This document shows, one piece after another, positions 44,097 to 49,659 of a DNA stretch of 49,659 bases (the stretch's first letter is position 1; each line of letters opens with the position of its first letter). A model generated the notes under the pieces. That model made no database searches and had not been told where the DNA came from. It saw nothing but the letters and a program-made list of their open reading frames with translations. The stretch is from positions 1 to 49,659 of the forward strand of contig CAYQMB010000009.1 in NCBI GenBank assembly GCA_964418565.1, written 5' to 3'. Both the position numbers and the translations under genes were made by a program. The DNA is from JAQIBY01 sp964418565 (GTDB taxonomy: Bacteria > Bacteroidota > Bacteroidia > Bacteroidales > ML635J-15).

Positions 44097-44735
44097 ATGA
44101 ACAAAACAAACATATTAATCGTGGATGATCATCAGCTCTTTATTGATGGGATCAAACTTGTTTTAAGAAACAATGCAAAATACAAAATTGTCAATTGCGC
44201 AACATCAGGAAAAAATGCCCTGGATATTTTAGAAAATGAAGAAATTGATCTTGTCATTCTTGACATTAAGATGCCGGAAATGTCGGGAACAAAACTTGCT
44301 GAAATCATCAAAGAGAAATACCCGGATATAAAAATCCTGGTTGTAACATCATATCATGATTCTGAAATTGTTTCTAAAATAATTGATTGCGAAGCGGATG
44401 GTTATATCCTTAAAAATTCAGGAAAAAAACAACTCGTATTAGCCTTGGAAAGAATAAGTGAAGGTGGTTTGTTTTATAGTCAGACAGTAATATCTTCCAT
44501 TCTAAACAATGTATCAGACAACAACAAAACTGATAAAAGGAAAGAAAAACTCTCTGCACGTGAAATTGAAATTGTGAAATTAATTGGTCAGGAATACACT
44601 ACACAAAATATCAGCACCAGGCTCAACATAAGCCCATTAACCGTTGAAACTCACAGAAAAAATATTTTAAAAAAAACCCATTGTAAATCTGTTGTGGGAC
44701 TTATAAAATATGCGATTCAAAAGAATTTAATCTAA
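44097..44735 (+). CDS. NarL/LuxR-family response regulator
   Basis: A 212-residue DNA-binding response regulator. The receiver domain has acidic Asp10-Asp11 (IVDDHQLF), phospho-acceptor Asp56 in LVILDIKMPEMSG, Thr/Ser in VVTSYHD and Lys in YILKN. The C-terminal LuxR-type helix-turn-helix is LSAREIEIVKLIGQEYTTQNISTRLNISPLTVETHRKNILKK (about 150-191). It is the partner of the TPR kinase 6 bp upstream. The next gene downstream begins a surface-protein operon after a 382-bp gap with a strong promoter, so that operon is the obvious candidate target. That is inference from position. Confidence 0.95.
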   Translation: MNKTNILIVDDHQLFIDGIKLVLRNNAKYKIVNCATSGKNALDILENEEIDLVILDIKMPEMSGTKLAEIIKEKYPDIKILVVTSYHDSEIVSKIIDCEADGYILKNSGKKQLVLALERISEGGLFYSQTVISSILNNVSDNNKTDKRKEKLSAREIEIVKLIGQEYTTQNISTRLNISPLTVETHRKNILKKTHCKSVVGLIKYAIQKNLI

Positions 44736-45117
44736 TATACCAATACAAATACCGGAAAACAGGTATTTAAAATGCCCTTATACTGGGATTGACTTTAATT
44801 ATTTATTGTTGTTATTTTGAGAAACAATAATAAAAACCGGCTATGTACCCTAAAGGCAACTTTAATTAATCATCCCCTATCCACCCAACAATTTATCTTT
44901 CCTAACATAATGCCTACATTTTAGGCCGGTTTTTTCCCAATATTAGTAGTCAAAGAATCGACTATTTGCAAAATCTCAATTTGCTATACCTGTATCCAGG
45001 TAGGTTAAGTTTACCAAGCTGAGGGTATTGATTTAATAGGTACAAGAATTTAATTTTGATAATTCAATTAAGTGTATAATACAAAATGCTTTATTAAATA
45101 TTTCAAAACCATTAGCT
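44736..45117. other. Intergenic region before the surface-protein operon
   Basis: AT-rich 382 bp with no credible open frame. A short hairpin at 44747-44753/44762-44768 (aaatacc/ggtattt) just past the regulator stop could be a weak terminator. Complementary blocks aaaaaccggc (44832-44841) and gccggttttt (44925-44934) can pair across about 83 nt, the right arm ending in a T-run, which may mark a longer structured terminator or leader. A good promoter lies at 45028-45058. Confidence 0.5.
45028..45058 (+). promoter_or_regulatory. Bacteroidota-type promoter of the surface-protein operon
   Basis: TTG at 45028-45030 and TAATTTTG at 45051-45058, with a 20-nt spacer, match the Bacteroidota -33/-7 pattern. 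The predicted leader to the ATG at 45118 is about 50-55 nt. This is the best-formed promoter in the window. Confidence 0.6.
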
Positions 45118-48100
45118 ATGAAAACCAACATTTCTGTTTCGCTCATCATACTGCTCTTTGTTATTATAGTCATTCCAGGTAAAGCACAAACGTTGTATAA
45201 CAATGGCATTACCGTAAAACTGGAAAACACGAAATTATACGTTGGAGGCACATTCGATAACAATAGTGGGACACTTAATATTCAAAATGCCGGTAACTTG
45301 GCACAGATAATTGTCACTGGGAATTTTATTAATTCCGACATTTCTCAGGGTGATGGTGAATACCATATTTCTGGGGACTGGGTTAACAACGGTAGTTTTA
45401 CAGCAAATACAAGTACTGTATTTCTCGAAGGTGGTTATCAAAATGTTGGTGGTACTTCGACTACCACTTTTTACAATCTTCATCTTAGTGGAAGCAATAT
45501 GAAAACCCTGACAAACGACCAGTTTTGCATCGGGGTATTAAATTTAAATGACATTGAATTATTCACTGCAGGATTTGATTTTGAGGTAACGAACACTGAC
45601 CCATCAGCAATTACCCGGACAACCGGCTTTATTTCAAGTGGCATCAATGGTGGGTTGATAAGGAACACCAATATGGCAACAACTTACCTGTTCCCTGTAG
45701 GTTCATCCATAGGTACATTAAGGTACAGACCTTTAGACATAATTCCGGAGGATGCTTTGAGTAATCGTTTTAAAGTAAGGATGGCCAACACCACCGCGTC
45801 TGTTGAATCATTCGACATCACTGAGATGTCATCTGAATTGTGTAGTGTTAACAGTCAGTTTTTTCATCACATTAGTCAGGTATCAGGGAGCTCGGTTGTT
45901 GGAATTAATATGTATTTCGATCCGGCTACTGATGGCAACTGGAACAGCATGGCAAATTGGACATTAACTCCAGACTCCTGGGCTTATTTGTCTGGAAGTA
46001 ATAGCAACACGAGTAGTCCGATGGATTACATCAACATCAACGGATTTAACAACTTTAATCAAAGCCCATTTAGTCTTGCGAACAGCTCTCCAAACATCAG
46101 TGTTAGTAGTAACTCCATTGTATGTATTGACGATCCTCTCAATTTATTTGAGAGTGGAGGTGATGCTACTTCATGGAACTGGAGTGGTCCTAATGGATTT
46201 ACTTCTATAGAAGAGAATCCTACAATTTTAAATTGTCAGCTTAGTGATGAAGGGTATTATACTGTTGAAATCATAGATAATTTCGGCTGTACTGTAATTG
46301 ATAGCACTTTTGTCGAAGTTGCAAAACCGCCCACAGCAACGATTACTTCAAACAGTCCGGTTTGCGAAGGTGACGCACTTACTTTAGATGAAACAGGAGG
46401 TGATGCAGATACTTGGTCATGGACAGGCCCTGATGATTTTACGTCCGCAATGCAAAATAATGAATTTACTGCAAGTTCGCTGAGCCATGGAGGTTATTCT
46501 GTCACAGTTACTGATTTGAATGGATGTACAGCAAGTGCAGATCACGATGTAACTATAAACAATTTAGCAGTTGCGCCTGAGAATGTTAGTGCATCATTCA
46601 ATAGCATCTGTTCTGGAGAATCCTCAGTTCTAAGTTTCTCTGGAGGTTCAGGCGACACATTTATATGGTATGAGGGAAACTGCGGCACAAACCCTGTTGG
46701 TACAGGTAATAATTTTATAGTAGCACCATCATCTACTCAGGTATATTATGGTCGGTGGGAAAATTCATGCGGAAATTCAGATTGTGAATCAATAAATGTA
46801 GCCGTTTCACAATCTATTGGAGGTGTCGCTGGAACTAACCAGACAATAGCAAGTGGTACATCGCCCACCGACCTTAATTTATCAGGTTATCAAGGTGATA
46901 TTCAATGGCAATATTCAACCAATGGATCTACTGGCTGGACTAACATTTCGGGTGCTACCAACCCGGTATTAGGCAGTGCACAAATGGGAGTATTAACAGA
47001 AGACAGGTGGTATCGTGCACTTGTTAATGACCCTCCATGTGATTCAGAAAACTCCAATGTTGTTCTGATTCAAATCCAGGATTTGAATCAGATATCCGGA
47101 CAAGTGATGTACGCCGGCTCTGTTCAGGCTCAACCCGCTGGAGCAAGCTACAATCAACCACAATATCACATTGATAGTACCATAGTAATCCTTGAAGACA
47201 TGAGTGGTATGGAAATTGGTAGGGATACAACGTTTTCTGATGGCACCTATGCGCTTACAGACATTGAGAACGATACATACATCCTTAGAACAGAGAAAAT
47301 TCACAACATGTATAACACCTGGATAAACAACATCACTGCATTGGATGTGTCATTGTTTAAAGGAAGAATTGTTCAACCCGACAACCTGCTCTTCATTTTT
47401 GAAGATTATTATTTCAACACTATGGATATCAACAATGACGATATATTATCATCCGTCGATGAAGCATTACTTCGGTTAAAAATTGTGAGTCCTTTTGATC
47501 AAACTGTGAATGATATGAGTGTCATGATGCCTTTAGGCATATGGAATAATAGTTTGGATACGCTGGAGATTAATACTGGAATTGTAAATTATGACCCGAT
47601 TATAATAGGTTTCGGAGATTACAATGCCGATGCAGATGCATACCTTTATAACGGAAATCCAAGCCCCTGGTCGGGATCAAAAGCGGTTAGTTCTGACTTT
47701 TTAACCCACGAAAACGGACACACAAACAGTACCCAAAATGAAAATCAATTTGTAGTAAACTTAAACACAGTAGAAGAATATGATCGACTAAAAGGTCTGC
47801 AAATCGAATTCCGCTACCCGAACAATCAAATAAAACTAAAAAATGCATCTCTGCTTCTTAACAAAGAACACCTATCTCAATTCATCAATCAAAAATCCGA
47901 TCAGATAATTGAGAACAATCCAGAACTTATTATTAAGGATGATAATGGGATGGTTCGCTTATTGTATGTGCCATCACCCGAGAAGACATTTGACTTATCA
48001 TACAATCAAAAATTCCTAGAACTCGAATTTGAGAAATTATCATCATCCGTTACAATCTCAAATGAACTTAATATCACAGGTGTTTATAATGAAATTGTAC

Positions 48101-48444
48101 ATCCAAACTACACCCGAAGCAAAAATATCCCAATTACATATTATCGTGATAACAATCCGTCTTATGCGGAAAACCAACAACTTTTAACTGATATTGAAAT
48201 CTATCCAAATCCGGCAACAAATAAGCTTTTTATTGAACTCCCAGCTCAAAAAATGGATAATATTGATATTGAATTGCTGGATGTACTTGGTAAAACAATT
48301 ATCAATAAAACAAATGTTGATACGGATAGTAATATAATTGAACTAGATATACAGAACCTGGTACAAGGCATGTATTACATCCGGATAAATGCCTCTTCAA
48401 ATGCTTCAAGAACAAGCAGAATACTCAAGTTTATCAAAAAGTAA
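45118..48444 (+). CDS. T9SS surface protein with Ig/PKD-like repeats and dockerin-like segment
   Basis: A 1108-residue secreted protein. The signal peptide (1-23) is followed by a beta-rich N-terminal domain (about 30-320) of the kind found in Bacteroidota adhesins. Two related Ig/PKD-like units come next (about 325-400 and 405-482; GGDATSWNWSGPNGFTS and GGDADTWSWTGPDDFTS), then further Ig-like units (about 485-655) and a beta-sandwich with FSDGTYALTDIENDTYILRTE (about 658-725). A dockerin-like segment has two halves, WINNITALDVSLFKGRIV and DINNDDILSSVDEALLRLKIV (735-790), the latter with a calcium-loop-like DxNxD. A further beta-rich domain (about 850-1010) and a T9SS type A sorting domain (DIEIYPNPATNKLFIE ... 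LKFIKK) complete the protein. I infer a surface role. The gene precedes a cohesin/SprB-like gene by 29 bp. Confidence 0.85.
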   Translation: MKTNISVSLIILLFVIIVIPGKAQTLYNNGITVKLENTKLYVGGTFDNNSGTLNIQNAGNLAQIIVTGNFINSDISQGDGEYHISGDWVNNGSFTANTSTVFLEGGYQNVGGTSTTTFYNLHLSGSNMKTLTNDQFCIGVLNLNDIELFTAGFDFEVTNTDPSAITRTTGFISSGINGGLIRNTNMATTYLFPVGSSIGTLRYRPLDIIPEDALSNRFKVRMANTTASVESFDITEMSSELCSVNSQFFHHISQVSGSSVVGINMYFDPATDGNWNSMANWTLTPDSWAYLSGSNSNTSSPMDYININGFNNFNQSPFSLANSSPNISVSSNSIVCIDDPLNLFESGGDATSWNWSGPNGFTSIEENPTILNCQLSDEGYYTVEIIDNFGCTVIDSTFVEVAKPPTATITSNSPVCEGDALTLDETGGDADTWSWTGPDDFTSAMQNNEFTASSLSHGGYSVTVTDLNGCTASADHDVTINNLAVAPENVSASFNSICSGESSVLSFSGGSGDTFIWYEGNCGTNPVGTGNNFIVAPSSTQVYYGRWENSCGNSDCESINVAVSQSIGGVAGTNQTIASGTSPTDLNLSGYQGDIQWQYSTNGSTGWTNISGATNPVLGSAQMGVLTEDRWYRALVNDPPCDSENSNVVLIQIQDLNQISGQVMYAGSVQAQPAGASYNQPQYHIDSTIVILEDMSGMEIGRDTTFSDGTYALTDIENDTYILRTEKIHNMYNTWINNITALDVSLFKGRIVQPDNLLFIFEDYYFNTMDINNDDILSSVDEALLRLKIVSPFDQTVNDMSVMMPLGIWNNSLDTLEINTGIVNYDPIIIGFGDYNADADAYLYNGNPSPWSGSKAVSSDFLTHENGHTNSTQNENQFVVNLNTVEEYDRLKGLQIEFRYPNNQIKLKNASLLLNKEHLSQFINQKSDQIIENNPELIIKDDNGMVRLLYVPSPEKTFDLSYNQKFLELEFEKLSSSVTISNELNITGVYNEIVHPNYTRSKNIPITYYRDNNPSYAENQQLLTDIEIYPNPATNKLFIELPAQKMDNIDIELLDVLGKTIINKTNVDTDSNIIELDIQNLVQGMYYIRINASSNASRTSRILKFIKK

Positions 48445-48473
48445 TAATTATTACAATTTCAGAAACAAAAATC

Positions 48474-49659
48474 ATGAAAACAAACAGAATCAAATACTTA
48501 TTTGGAACCTTCTTCCTTTTTATTCTCAGTACTGGTTTTTCCCAAGTTAACATACAGCTTGAAGAAATTGCAAATGTATCACCCAATGACGAAGTCACAA
48601 TTGCAGTCACAGCAAGTGGAATATCAGATGAAATCACCTCAATTCAAGGTACCATCTCCTGGGATAACAGCCAATTGCAATACATTGGTTATTCTGACAA
48701 TCAAATTTCATTATCTCCGGTTGGCGAATACCCCTCAGATTTTTCATTTGCCTGGGGAAACCCTTTCTCAGAAACCTTAAGCGATGGGGATTTTCTTTAT
48801 CTGACCTTTCAATACATTGGTCCTGAAGGAAATTGTACTAGTCTCGATTTTACCGATAATGTTACGGCAAAGGAATTATCAGTTAATTACATTACTGAAC
48901 CTGCGAACTGGTTAAGTGGACAAATGTGCACCAATATGTCTCTGTCATACAACATTACTGAACCTGATTGTGGATTTGCCAATGGCGAGATCCAGGCAGT
49001 TGTTTCGGGTGGTATAACTCCACTTACCTTCTCCTGGAACAATGGAGCAAATACATCAACAAATTCATCACTGCAGGCAGGCTATTATTTTGTAACTGTT
49101 TCAGATGCTTTGGGGGCTTCTATAACAGATACAATCGGCCTGTCCAACAGTGATGGTCCGGAATTGCAGGCTGACATCACCAACCTCAGCTGTAACGGAA
49201 GTGCAAATGGAGAAATAGTAATTATTCCGCAAACCGGAACAAGTCCGTATGATTACAGCTGGCTTTCTGGACAAACTAACAACATCATAAATGGTTTAAG
49301 CGCTGGTTATTACGAAGTGATGGTAACCGACGCAAGTGGTTGCATAACCATCGAAGGTTTTGATGTAACTCAACCTTCTGAAATCATCACAAACGTAACA
49401 ATGACAGAACCACCCTGTGGAACCAATACAGGAGAAATTCATCTCAGTACATCAGGTGGTATTCCACCATATACATTTACCTGGGACAATGGGGATACTG
49501 GTGAAGACATCACAAACCTAACGGCAGGTTACTATTCTGTTACCATTGCTGATAACAGTGGTTGTCAGATTACAGAACTTATCGGTTTGTCCAATAGTGA
49601 TGGACCGGAATTGCAGGCTGACATCACCAACCTCAGCTGTAACGGAAGTGCAAATGGAG
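48474..49659 (+). CDS. Cohesin-like plus SprB-type repeat surface protein (3' end beyond window)
   Basis: An open frame from ATG 48474 to the window end, 395 complete codons with no stop. The signal peptide is residues 1-24 (FSQ). Residues about 25-150 look like a cohesin-type beta sandwich (VNIQLEEIANVSPNDEVTIAV; IQGTISWDNSQLQYIGYS; LSDGDFLYLTFQYIG). From about 155 onward there are SprB-like repeats of about 75 residues, with Cys near the start and GCxIT near the end, and NGEI, PYTFTWDNG and AGYYSVTV motifs. DNA identity between 49158-49212 and 49605-49659 marks a 447-bp in-frame repeat. The end, probably with more repeats and a T9SS domain, lies outside. It is cotranscribed with the preceding surface protein. 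Confidence 0.82.
   Translation, partial: MKTNRIKYLFGTFFLFILSTGFSQVNIQLEEIANVSPNDEVTIAVTASGISDEITSIQGTISWDNSQLQYIGYSDNQISLSPVGEYPSDFSFAWGNPFSETLSDGDFLYLTFQYIGPEGNCTSLDFTDNVTAKELSVNYITEPANWLSGQMCTNMSLSYNITEPDCGFANGEIQAVVSGGITPLTFSWNNGANTSTNSSLQAGYYFVTVSDALGASITDTIGLSNSDGPELQADITNLSCNGSANGEIVIIPQTGTSPYDYSWLSGQTNNIINGLSAGYYEVMVTDASGCITIEGFDVTQPSEIITNVTMTEPPCGTNTGEIHLSTSGGIPPYTFTWDNGDTGEDITNLTAGYYSVTIADNSGCQITELIGLSNSDGPELQADITNLSCNGSANG
49158..49659 (+). repeat. 447-bp in-frame repeat unit with 55-nt identical ends
   Basis: Bases 49158-49212 and 49605-49659 are identical over 55 nt and start 447 bp (149 codons) apart in the same frame. The bases just upstream are nearly identical (ctgtccaacagtgatggt against ttgtccaatagtgatgga). 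The second copy is cut by the window end, so the number of units is unknown. Confidence 0.85.

Noticed and set aside
1..49659. tRNA, rRNA, transposase, integrase, phage or CRISPR genes
   Set aside because: I looked for them by eye on both strands and found none; short structured RNAs could still be missed without a covariance search.

Overview
The window looks like the chromosome of a free-living or commensal Bacteroidota (Bacteroidales/Marinilabiliales-like, or a related gliding lineage). The evidence is three proteins ending in type IX secretion (T9SS) sorting domains, a TonB-dependent receptor with a carboxypeptidase-regulatory-like N-terminal domain, DUF3078 and DUF349 proteins, a ParE-ParC-AroK cluster, SprB-like repeats, and -7 promoter boxes of the Bacteroidota type (TAnnTTTG). 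There is no rRNA, tRNA, CRISPR, transposase or phage gene that I can see. The species cannot be named from this.

Layout. 1-252: degenerate GC-rich intergenic repeat. 253-2911 (-): secreted esterase, MscS channel and a small membrane protein. 2993-5602 (+): CarboxypepD_reg-like protein, lipoate ligase and a second MscS channel. 5603-6751: DUF2892 protein and DUF3078 outer-membrane protein. 6752-7193: second GC-rich repeat. 7194-9658 (+): UbiD-family decarboxylase and a membrane protein. 9668-14612 (-): parE-parC-aroK. 14715-16571: cytoplasmic YD-repeat protein, divergent from a lipid kinase. 16580-26405 (-): compact cluster DUF349 - TonB receptor - pyrG - yidC - ABC-F. 26606-29180 (+): trmD and a second ABC-F.

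29364-31948 (+) is the most interesting metabolic locus. An alpha-oxoamine-synthase-family acyltransferase lies directly next to a zinc-ribbon, threonine-synthase-like PLP enzyme. This is the arrangement expected for making cysteate and condensing it with a fatty acyl group, the first steps to capnine-type sulfonolipids. 32092-41534 holds a multidomain secreted subtilisin, mnmD, trxA, cca, a large nested intergenic palindrome, a vWA-like membrane protein and fabG.

41535-49659 is visibly more AT-rich and looks accessory. It carries a TPR histidine kinase, a NarL/LuxR response regulator, a well-formed promoter, a 1108-residue T9SS surface protein with a dockerin-like segment, and then a cohesin-like plus SprB-repeat protein that runs off the window. 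In F. johnsoniae, sulfonolipids, T9SS and SprB adhesins all bear on gliding, so the sulfonolipid pair and this surface operon may belong to one cell-surface programme. That link is inference.
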